DNA of 52,308 bases, taken from contig NZ_JAHWGP010000045.1 of NCBI RefSeq assembly GCF_020873915.1, forward strand, positions 1 to 52,308, given 5' to 3'. The stretch's first letter is position 1. Each line of letters opens with the position of its first letter. This document shows, piece by piece, positions 7,825-17,600 of the stretch. The stretch is from Streptomyces sp. DH5 (GTDB lineage: Bacteria > Actinomycetota > Actinomycetes > Streptomycetales > Streptomycetaceae). The position numbers and the translations under genes were made by a program. The notes below the pieces were generated by a model that made no database searches, was not told the origin of the DNA, and saw only the letters and a list, made by a program, of their open reading frames with translations.

Positions 7825-10800
7825 CGACATCCTCAGGAACCGACGCGGTCGGCGGCCGCAGGGGCGGGACAGACATGAACGAACGGGAGAGTGACCGCGT
7901 GTCCGCAGACAGACACGGACCGGTACGGCGCGCCTTCGCGCTGCGCGCCGCCGTGGCGGCCGCCGTCGCCGGAGCGGTGGTGGCGGGAGCGGTGGCCCTG
8001 CCGGACGGCGGCGGCCCGGAGCGACAGGCACCGGTCGCGGCCGACCAGCCCGTGGTGACCGAGCAGCAGGCGCTCGCCGCGGCCCGCAAGACCGGCAGGC
8101 AGACCGAGGTCGTCGGACTGCGCGGCGAGCGCCGCGAGATCTTCGCCAAGCCCGACGGGACCTTCACCGCCCGCGAGTACACCGAGCCCGTCCGCACCGT
8201 CCAGGACGGCACGTGGGTCAAGGTCGACCCGACGCTGGTGAAGCGGGCCGACGGCACCTGGGGTCCGAAGGCCGCCACCGTCGACCTCACCTTCTCCGCC
8301 GGCCAGGCGGGCCGGCCGTTCGTGACGATGCGGAAGGCGGGCCGCGAGTTCGCCCTGTCCTGGCCGTACGGGAAGCTGCCCGCGCCGCGCGTCGACGGCG
8401 ACACCGCCACCTACGCCGAGGTGCTGCCCGGCGTCGACCTGGCCGTGCGGGCCGAGACCGACGGCTTCGGCCACCTCCTCGTGGTCAAGACGCCAGAGGC
8501 GGCGGCCGACCCGCGCCTCGCCCGGCTCGACCTGGGCATGAGGGCCGACGGCCTGAAGGTCGCGGAGGACGCCACCGGCGCGATCGCCGCCGAGGACGCC
8601 GTCGTCGGAGGCACCGTCTTCCAGGCCGGCAAGCCGGCCATGTGGGACTCGGCCGCCGTACAGGAGGCGGCAGCCGGCAAGCAGGGCCCGAAGGCCGTGG
8701 CGAAGGCGCTGAAGGCGGCGGCGGCCGGAGCCGGGGAGACGGTCACCGCGGCCACTACGGCCACTACGGCCACCACGGCCACCGCGACCACCGAGGCCGC
8801 CACCGAGGCCCCCGGCCCGCAGGCCGCGCCCGAGCCCGCGCTCGAAGGGCCCGGCGGCGGCGGCCGCGTCGCCCCGCTGGACGTCGAGGTCGCCAAGGGC
8901 CGGCTCAGCCTGATCCCCGACCAGACGCTCCTCCGGGGCGAGAACACCGTCTTCCCCGTCGTCATCGACCCCATCCAGCGGACCACGTCCCGCTCCGCCT
9001 GGACCGGTGTGATGTCCGGCATGCCCTCGGAACAGGACTGGAAGTACTCCGGCAGCGCCGGCGTGGGCAAGTGCCCCACCGACTACAACCCGGTCTCCTG
9101 CAACGGCGTCGGCTCCCGCCGCGTGCTGTTCACCATGCCGCTCTCCTTCTACAAGGGGAAGCAGATCCTGGGCGCCACCTTCTCCGCCCGGGTGGAGCAC
9201 ATCTACAGCGCGAAGCCGACCGCGGAGCCGATCCGGCTCTACCGGATCGGCGGCAAGAACTACACGATCAGCTCCTCCAGCAACTGGTCCAACACCTCGG
9301 ACGACTGGGACGACCACATCGGGACCGTCGACAAGGCGATCTCCCCGACCTCCTGCTCCAGCCAGGCCAACCTGCACTTCGAGGGCGGCGCGAGCGGCGA
9401 GCTGACCAGCGAGGTCAAGGCCGCGGCCGCCGACGGCTGGAGCTCGATGACGCTGGGCCTGCGCGCCGCCGACGAGTCCCGCTTCGCCGAGTGGAAGCGG
9501 ATCTGCGGCAACGCCTACCTGTCGATCGACTACAACAACCTGCCCCGGCAGATCCGCACGGCGGACATGTCCACGGACCCGGGCGGCGTGTGCAAGTGGG
9601 GCGCGGGCCGTCCGACCGCCGACCGGCCGCCGACGCTCAAGGCCATCGCGAGCGACCCCGACCACGGCAACGGCAGGACCGACAAGGTGAAGGTCGAGTT
9701 CAAGGTGGACTGGACCGACCCCGTCACCAAGGAGGCGAAGACCTACTCGTATCTGACCAGGGACTGGCTCTCGCCGACCACCGCCACCAAGTTCGAGCAC
9801 ACCGTCAAGTCGACGATCCCGCAGAACACGGTCATCTACTGGAGCGCACGGGCGACCGACGGTGACGGCTACGGCCCGTGGAGCTCGGCCGGCGACCCCG
9901 CCCAGCGCTGCGAGTTCGTCTACGACAAGACGTGGCCGGGCAAGCCGCTGGTGCTGTCCAAGGAGTACCCGTCCGACACCGTCTACCACGACGGCGTGGG
10001 CACCTACGGCACCTTCACCTTCTCGCCCAACCCGAACGACGCCATCCCGGACACCGACGTCGTCAAGTACCAGTACGGCTTCAACGGCGCCGCGCTCGCC
10101 ACGCTGACCCCGGCCAAGGCCGGCGGCCCGGTGTCGACGCAGTGGATGCCGACCCGCTCCGGGCGCCAGGTGCTGGAGGTGATCGCCGTCGACAAGGCGG
10201 GCCACGCCAGCAGCACCCTGTACGACTTCCTGGTGAGCGAGGGCAGCCCCGTCGTCGCCCAGTGGAACCTCGCCGACCCGTCCGACGGCACCGAGGCCCA
10301 CGACGAGAGCGGTCAGTTCTCGGCGACCGCCGGCCCAGCCGTCGCCTTCGGCGTGGACGGTCCCGGCGGCACGGTGGACAAGGCCGCCCACTTCGACGGC
10401 AGCGCCGACGCCTACCTCGACGTCAGCGAGACCGTGCTGGACACCGCCAAGAGCTTCAGCGTCAGCGCCTGGGTGCGGCCCACCGCGCTCGACCGGGACA
10501 TGGCCGTCGTCAGCCAGGACGGCACCGGGGAGCCCGGCTTCACCCTCGGCTACGACGCGACCGCCAAGGCCTGGAAGTTCTCCGTCCCGGTCAACGACGT
10601 GGACTCGCTGGGCGAGTGGAAGGCCGTCGCCACCGGCACCACGGTCCTGAAGGACCAGTGGGTGCTGCTGACCGGCGTGTACGACGCCCAGAAGGCCGGC
10701 GGTCCGGAGCTGCGGCTCTACATCAACAAGGAGTCGAAGTGGTCCGCCCAGCGCCGCTCCACCTGGAAGTCGTACGGACCGCTGCAGATCGGCCGGACCA

Positions 10801-11600
10801 CGGCCAAGAGCGGCTACCGGGACCACTTCACCGGTGACCTCGCCGAGGTCCGCGTCTTCGACCGCGTCCTGCCGGCGGCCCAGGTCTCCGAGCTGATGAC
10901 GGTCAAGCCGGAACGCAAGGGCTACTGGCAGCTCGACGAGGCCGTGAGCGGCGCCTCCGCGGAGACCGGTGGCGGACAGGCGCTGACCCTCGCGGGCAAC
11001 GCCTCCATCTACCGCCCGGCCGACCCGCTGTTCGACATCGCCGCCCTGGTCGGCGACGGCAACCTGGTCCTGGACGGTGACGGCGACTACGCGTCCACCG
11101 CCACCGCCCCGGTCACCGGCACCGGCAGCTTCACCGTGTCCGCCCGCGCCCAGCTCACCTCGCTGGACCCGGAGAAGTCGCAGACGGTGCTGTCCCTGCC
11201 GGGCGCCAACGCCAACCGCGTCCAGGTCCGCTACCAGGCCGCGACGCAGCAGTGGGAGCTGGCGGTGGCCCGGACCGACGTGGCCGCGCCCGACGTCGTC
11301 ACCTTCACCGACGACCAGGCGCTGCCCGACACCGGCGGCTCCGGCCAGCACCTCGCGGTCGTCTACGACGCCTTCGCCAACGCGATCCGGCTGTACGTCG
11401 ACGGCCAGCTCGTCGCCGGCGCCCACGGCGACGACACCACCCTCTGGGCCGCCACCGGCGGCCTCCAGGTGGGCCGCTCGCTGCGCGGGGCGAGCGAGTA
11501 CTTCGCCGGCGCGATCGACGAGGTGCGGGTGTACGGCGGCGCGGCCGACCAGGTCGCGGTGCAGCAGATGGCCGCGCTGACGGCCCTCCCCGACATGTGA
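7821..11600 (+). CDS. Secreted LamG-domain protein of the RHS locus, 1259 aa
   Basis: Large exported protein. A signal or anchor segment with RRAF and a long Ala/Val stretch lies at about residues 35-60. A beta-rich region follows, with ETDGFGHLLVVKT near residue 215 and a Thr/Ala linker near 310-335. About 375-575 resembles the DNRLRE-type region often seen beside RHS proteins (LSIDYNNLP at its end). A fibronectin-like part comes next, and then two LamG/concanavalin-like jellyrolls at about 850-1025 and 1075-1250 (HFDGSADAYLDV...SVSAWVRP...DLAEVRVFDRVL and LVLDGDGDY...AIDEVRVYGGAA). The start given is the ATG overlapping the previous stop. GTG at 7899, with GGGAG upstream, would give a more standard signal peptide and may be the real start. 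A strong hairpin follows the stop. It may bind glycans or package the RHS protein; I know no experimental function. Confidence 0.8.
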   Translation: MTTSSGTDAVGGRRGGTDMNERESDRVSADRHGPVRRAFALRAAVAAAVAGAVVAGAVALPDGGGPERQAPVAADQPVVTEQQALAAARKTGRQTEVVGLRGERREIFAKPDGTFTAREYTEPVRTVQDGTWVKVDPTLVKRADGTWGPKAATVDLTFSAGQAGRPFVTMRKAGREFALSWPYGKLPAPRVDGDTATYAEVLPGVDLAVRAETDGFGHLLVVKTPEAAADPRLARLDLGMRADGLKVAEDATGAIAAEDAVVGGTVFQAGKPAMWDSAAVQEAAAGKQGPKAVAKALKAAAAGAGETVTAATTATTATTATATTEAATEAPGPQAAPEPALEGPGGGGRVAPLDVEVAKGRLSLIPDQTLLRGENTVFPVVIDPIQRTTSRSAWTGVMSGMPSEQDWKYSGSAGVGKCPTDYNPVSCNGVGSRRVLFTMPLSFYKGKQILGATFSARVEHIYSAKPTAEPIRLYRIGGKNYTISSSSNWSNTSDDWDDHIGTVDKAISPTSCSSQANLHFEGGASGELTSEVKAAAADGWSSMTLGLRAADESRFAEWKRICGNAYLSIDYNNLPRQIRTADMSTDPGGVCKWGAGRPTADRPPTLKAIASDPDHGNGRTDKVKVEFKVDWTDPVTKEAKTYSYLTRDWLSPTTATKFEHTVKSTIPQNTVIYWSARATDGDGYGPWSSAGDPAQRCEFVYDKTWPGKPLVLSKEYPSDTVYHDGVGTYGTFTFSPNPNDAIPDTDVVKYQYGFNGAALATLTPAKAGGPVSTQWMPTRSGRQVLEVIAVDKAGHASSTLYDFLVSEGSPVVAQWNLADPSDGTEAHDESGQFSATAGPAVAFGVDGPGGTVDKAAHFDGSADAYLDVSETVLDTAKSFSVSAWVRPTALDRDMAVVSQDGTGEPGFTLGYDATAKAWKFSVPVNDVDSLGEWKAVATGTTVLKDQWVLLTGVYDAQKAGGPELRLYINKESKWSAQRRSTWKSYGPLQIGRTTAKSGYRDHFTGDLAEVRVFDRVLPAAQVSELMTVKPERKGYWQLDEAVSGASAETGGGQALTLAGNASIYRPADPLFDIAALVGDGNLVLDGDGDYASTATAPVTGTGSFTVSARAQLTSLDPEKSQTVLSLPGANANRVQVRYQAATQQWELAVARTDVAAPDVVTFTDDQALPDTGGSGQHLAVVYDAFANAIRLYVDGQLVAGAHGDDTTLWAATGGLQVGRSLRGASEYFAGAIDEVRVYGGAADQVAVQQMAALTALPDM

Positions 11601-11617
11601 CACACCGTCACAGATGA

Positions 11618-11649
11618 GGTGTGCCGGGCCCACCAGGGCCCGGCACACC
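11618..11649 (+). terminator. 14-bp perfect hairpin between the LamG and RHS genes
   Basis: GGTGTGCCGGGCCC (11618-11631) pairs perfectly with GGGCCCGGCACACC (11636-11649) around a 4-nt loop, 17 nt after the LamG stop. There is no U-run. It should reduce read-through into the RHS gene, whose own -10-like TACGAT lies at 11677-11682. Confidence 0.7.
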
Positions 11650-11696
11650 CGTCCGGCCTGCTCCTCTCTCACCCCCTACGATCAGGAAGTTGACGG

Positions 11697-14600
11697 ATGT
11701 TCTTCCGTGGCCGCTCACTGAGCCGCCGCATGCCCAGACCGGCGGTCGTCGCGACAGTGCTCGGGCTCTCGCTCGCGCTGTCCGCGTCGTCGGTCGAGGC
11801 AGTGGTGCTCGACGACGGGAACCGGGGCCGCACCAGCCGCCCCGGGGTTCAGGACGACGGGGATCCCGCCAAGGGAACCTCGGCCAAGGCGAAGCCCCGC
11901 CCCTCCGACCCGGCGCGCGAGGCCGCGGTCAAGGGCCTCGACAAGGCGGCGTGGCCCCGGCAGGGCGGCGCCGAGCTGACCGTCGGCGCGGCCGGCCCGA
12001 CCGAGGTCGGAGGGTTGCCGGTCATGGTCGGCCGGGCGAGCGCCGGGGCCGCCGGGACCGCCAGGGGCAAGGCGAAGGCCGCCGCCGGTGCGAAGGCGGC
12101 GGCGACCGCCGAGAGCGTCCGCGTCGACGTCCTCGACCCCGCGCGCGCCGCGCGGCTCGGCGCGGGCGTCCTGCTGGGCGTCGCCCGCGCCGACGGCGAG
12201 GGCGAGGCGCCCGCGAAGGTCCGCCTGACCGTGGACTACTCGGACTTCGCCGAGGGCTTCGGCGGCTCCTACGCCTCCCGCCTCCGGCTGGTCCAGCTCC
12301 CCTCCTGCGCCACCGTCGCCGCACCGGGCAGCACGGCATGCCCCGAGCAGCCCAAGGTGCTGCCCACGGTCAACGACGTGAAGACCGGCACGGTCTCCGC
12401 CGACGTCACCGCCGCCCCCGCCCCCGCGGGCGGCGCCTCCACCATGGCCGCCGACGCGGCCTCCCTGGTCGCGGTCGCGGCGGGACCGTCGGGCGCGCAG
12501 GGCACGTACAAGGCGACGGCGTTGTCCCCGTCGGCGGAATGGACCGTCGCCACCTCCTCCGGCGGGTTCAGCTGGAACTATCCGCTGCGCACCGTCCCGA
12601 CCCCCGGCGGCCTCACGCCCACCGTGGGCCTCGGCTACTCCTCCCAGTCGGCGGACGGGCGCACGGCGGCCACCAACAACCAGGGCTCCTGGATCGGTGA
12701 GGGATTCTCCTACGACCCGGGCTACATCGAGCGCCGCTACAAGCCCTGCTCCGACGACGGCCACAGCGGCTCCGGAGAGCAGTGCTGGGCGTACGACAAC
12801 GCCACCATCATGCTCAACGGCATGTCCGGTGAGCTGGTCAAGGACGACACCACCGGCGAGTGGCACATGTCGTCCGACGACGGCACCAAGGTCGAGCGGC
12901 TGACCGGTGCCGTCAACGGCGACAACGACGGCGAGCACTGGCGCATCACCACGCCCGAGGGCACCGAGTACTACTTCGGGAAGAACCGCCTGCCGGGCTG
13001 GGCCTCGGGCAACGAGGAGACCGCCTCCGTCTGGACGGCCCCCGTCTTCGGCGACGACTCCGGCGAGCCCTGCTACAACGCCTCCTTCGCCTCCGCCCAC
13101 TGCAAGCAGGCATGGCGCTGGAGCCTGGACTACGTCAAGGACACCCACGGCAACGTGATGTCCTACTTCTACGAGCGCGAGACCAACCACTACGCGCTCA
13201 ACGGTAAGACGGACGTCAACGGCACCGCGTACCACCGCGGCGGCTGGCTCAAGCGCGTCGACTACGGCCAGCGCGACGGTCAGGTGTACGCGGCGAAGGC
13301 CCCGGCCCGGATCGTGTTCGACACGGCCGAACGCTGCCTTCCCACCGACGCCTTCGACTGCGCGGAGAGCAAGCGCACCAAGGCCAACGCCGCCCGCTGG
13401 CCGGACGTACCGGTCGACCAGGAGTGCAAGGCGAGCACGAAGTGCACCTCGCCGGTGCAGACGTTCTTCACCACCAAGCGCCTGACGTCGATCGTCACGC
13501 AGATGCGCAAGGACGCCACGGCCTACCAGGACGTGGACGCCTGGAGCTTCACGCACCTGTTCACCGACAACGGCGACGACTCCAAGACCCTCTGGCTGTC
13601 GAAGATCGACCACGAGGGCCGGGCCGGCACCGCCGTCAAGCTGCCCTCCGTCGACCTCTTCGGCGAGCAGCTCGCCAACCGCGTCGACGCGGTCGGCGAC
13701 AACATCGCGCCCTTCCACCGCTACCGGCTCTCCGCCGTGATCAGCGAGACCGGCGCCCAGCTCGACGTCAACTACGCGCCCGCCGACTGCACCAAGGCGA
13801 CCCTGCCCAGGCCCGGCGAGTCGACCAGGCGCTGCTACCCGGTGAAGTGGGCACCGCCCGGCTCCATCGAGCCGATCACCGACTGGTTCCACAAGTACGT
13901 CGTCGCCGCGGTCATCGAGACCGACCGCACCGGCGGCAGCGACGGCATGGTCACCCGCTACTCCTACCAGGGTGACGCCGCCTGGCGTAAGGCCAAGCCG
14001 GACGGCATCACCGACGAGAAGTACCTCACCTGGGGCGGCTGGCAGGGCTACGGCAAGGTCAAGGTCACCAGCGGCACCGCCGACCAGCAGACCACGCGGG
14101 TCGACCACACCTTCCTCCAGGGCATGGACGGTGACAAGGACCCGGCCGGCGGAACCCGGTCGGTGAAGGTCAAGGACTCCACCGGAGCGGAGCACACCGA
14201 CTCCGAGGAGTTCACCGGCCACGAGCTGGAGGCGGCCACCTACGACGGCGGCAAGCTGATCTCCAAGACGATCAGCACCCCCTGGAAGCACTACACCGCC
14301 ACCCAGACCAAGAGCTGGGGCACCACCCGCGCGTCGATCGTCCGCACCCAGACCGGCCGGGGCTTCAACCTGCTCTCCGACGGGACCTGGCGCGAGACGA
14401 AGTCCACGACCACCTACGAGACCGGCAACCGCACCGGCCGCGTCAAGGAGATCGACGATCAGGGCGACGTCTCCACCGCCAAGGACGACACCTGCACCCG
14501 CACCACCTACGCGGACAACGCGGCGAAGAACATCCTGTCGCTGCCTGCACGCAGCGAGCAGGTGTCGGTGAAGTGCTCCACCACCCCCGACCGCAGGACG

Positions 14601-17600
14601 CAGGTCCTCGCCGACGAGCGCACCTCCTACGACAACGGAGCCTTCGGCGCGGCGCCGGTCAAGGGTGACGCGACCAGGACCGAGCGGATGACGTCGCACA
14701 ACGGCACCACCGCGACGTACCAGGTCACCGGCACCACGACCTACGACGCCTTCGGCCGTCCGCTGTCCCAGAAGGACGCCGGACAGAACGAGACGAAGAC
14801 CAAGTACACCGAGACCAACGGCCTGCTGACGAAGACGATCGTCACCAACGCCCTCGGCCACAACACCACCACCGACTACGCCCCCGCTTGGGGCATGTCG
14901 GAGGGCCAGACCGACCCCAACGGCAAGCGCACCGACCTCGCGTACGACGCGCTGGGCCGTCTGACGTCGGTGTGGCTGGCGGACCGCGAGAAGAAGCAGA
15001 CGCCGAGCATCAAGTACTCGTACAGCGTCCGCAAGGACAAGGTCACCTCGATCAAGACCGAGAAGATCGAGAACGACGGGTCCTACGGCGCCGAGTACCA
15101 GCTCTACGACGCCCTGCTCCGGCCCCGCCAGATCCAGACCGAGGGCCCGGACGGGACCCGCATGGTCGCCGACACGTTCTACGACGGCACCGGCAACATC
15201 AAGAAGACCAACGCGACGTACAACGCGGCGGGCGCGGCCTCCAGCGAGCTGTTGTCCGTCAGGGACAGCGAGGTCGGCGCGCAGACGCTCCTGAAGTACG
15301 ACGGGCTGGGCAGGCCCACCGCCGAGATCGCCGCGGTCAGCGGCGCGGAGCAGTGGCGCACCACCACCACGTACGACGGCGAGCTGACCCATGTGGACCC
15401 GCCGACCGGCGCCCTGCCCACCACGACGGTCACCGACGGCCAGGGCAACACCGCCGAGATCCGTCACCACCGGGGCTCCTCACCCGGCGTGGGCGTGCCG
15501 TACGACTCGACGAAGTACACGTACACCACGGCCGGTCTGCTGGAGACGGTCACCGACGCCCAGGGCAACGTGTGGCGGTACGAGTACGACCAGCTGGGCC
15601 GCAAGACCAAGTCGGTCGACCCCGACGCGGGCACCTCGCGCACGGAGTACGACGGCCTCGACCGTCCGGTCGCGGCCTACGACGGCAGGGGCAAGAAGAC
15701 CTCCACCGTCTACGACGCGCTCGGCCGCGTGGTGACGACCTGGCAGGGCGATCCGAACACCGGGACCAAGCTGAGCGAGAACCGGTACGACAAGGCGGGC
15801 TGGCTGGGCCTGCCCTACGGCACCCTCAGCTACATCTCGCCGACGGAGTACTTCGCCACGGCCGTCCAGTCGTTGGACGACTTCTACCGCCCGCTGAAGA
15901 CGGCCCACCAGGTGCCGGCCTCCCAGGGTGACCTCGCCGGGACCTACGTCTTCACCAGCACCTACAACCGTGACGGAACGGTCCAGAGCACGGGCCTGCC
16001 CGCCACCGGCGACCTGCCGGAGGAGGTGCTGACCTACACCTACGACGCCCTTCAGCGTCCGAAGTCGATGACGGGCACCACCTCGTACGTCACCGACACT
16101 GTCTACTCCGGCAAGAGCCTGGTGCAGCAGCTGGAGCTGTCCACCGGCAGCGGCAAGAAGGTCTGGCAGACCTTCACCTACGAGAAGGGAACCGACCGGC
16201 TCACCCGCGCGGTGGTCGACGTCTACGGCGCGACCGCCCCGGCGAAGGACTCGCGCTACTCCTACGACCAGGCCGGCAACGTCCTGTCGATCGCGGACAC
16301 CGCCAACACCGCTTCGCCGGACATGCAGTGCTTCGCCTACGACACCCGGCAGCGGCTGAAGGAGGCTTGGACCCCGAAGGCCACCGAGGCGACCGCGGCC
16401 GGCATGGGCACGCGCGGCTCCACCACCCCGGTGGACGGCAGCGGCCCGGCGGCCTGTGACGCCGCACCCGGCACCAGCGCGTTGGGCGGTCCGGCCCCGT
16501 ACTGGAAGTCCTACGAGACCGACGCCATCGGCAACCGCCTCTCGGAGACGCAGCACGACACCGGGCTCGACGCCTCGAAGAACATCACCCGCAGCTACGA
16601 GTACGGCGGCGCGGGCGCCCAGGGCGACGGCCCGCACCAGGTGACGAAGGTGGTGGAGAAGACCCCGACCGGGGACCGGCAGTCGACGTACGAGTACGAC
16701 GACGCGGGCAACACCACCAAGCGCACCCTCGGCGGCGACGCCCAGACCCTGGCCTGGACGGACACCGGGAAGGTGCGGGAGGTCACCGAGGCCAACGGCT
16801 CGAAGACCAGCTACCTGTACGACGGCTCCGGCAGCCGGATCCTGCGCAAGGACTCCTCGGGGACGACCGTCTACCTCCCCGGCACCGAGCTGAAGCTGTC
16901 GGCCGACGGAACCAAGACGTCGGCCACCCGCCACTACTCGTACGCCGGCCAGTCGGTCGCCGTCCGCACCGACGGCAAGCTGTCCTTCGTCGCCTCGGAC
17001 CACCACGGCACGGGCGATGTGGCCGTCGACGCGATCACCGGCGCGATCTCCCAGCGCCGCTTCGACCCCTACGGCGTCCAGCGCGGCGAGAAGACCGGCT
17101 CCTGGCCGGGGGAGAAGGGCTTCGTCGGCGGCACGATCGACGCCCAGACAGGGCTCACGCACCTCGGAGCCCGCGAGTACGACCCACACCTCGGCAAGTT
17201 CATCTCGGTCGACCCGATCATCGACTACACGCGGCCGCAGCAGATCAACGGCTACGCCTACGCCGACAACACCCCGGTCACCCTCTCCGACCCCGACGGC
17301 CTGGAGCCCTGCGCCACCAAGCGCTCCCCCAACGGCGTCTGCGGCGGCAGCACGTACCACGATCGCGGAAAGGTCGCCGAGGCCCAGGCGGAGGTCGACG
17401 GAGCAGCCCAGAACGTGGCAGCGGCGAAGACGCAGCAGGCGCAGGCCAAGCAGCGCATCAAGACGGCGGGCAAGGCCCTCGTCAAGATCGTCCGCGACAT
17501 CCTCGGCGTCGACGCGGCCCTGGACTGCATTTCCACGGGCGACGTCGGTGCCTGCGGCGAGACCCTGCTCAACATCGCCGGCAGCTTCGCGGGCGGCCTG

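Noticed and set aside
7833-11672. 1279-codon open frame antisense to the LamG gene
   Set aside because: Low-complexity Val/Gly/Arg/Leu sequence typical of the antisense frame of a Streptomyces gene; the plus-strand frame has recognisable LamG domains.
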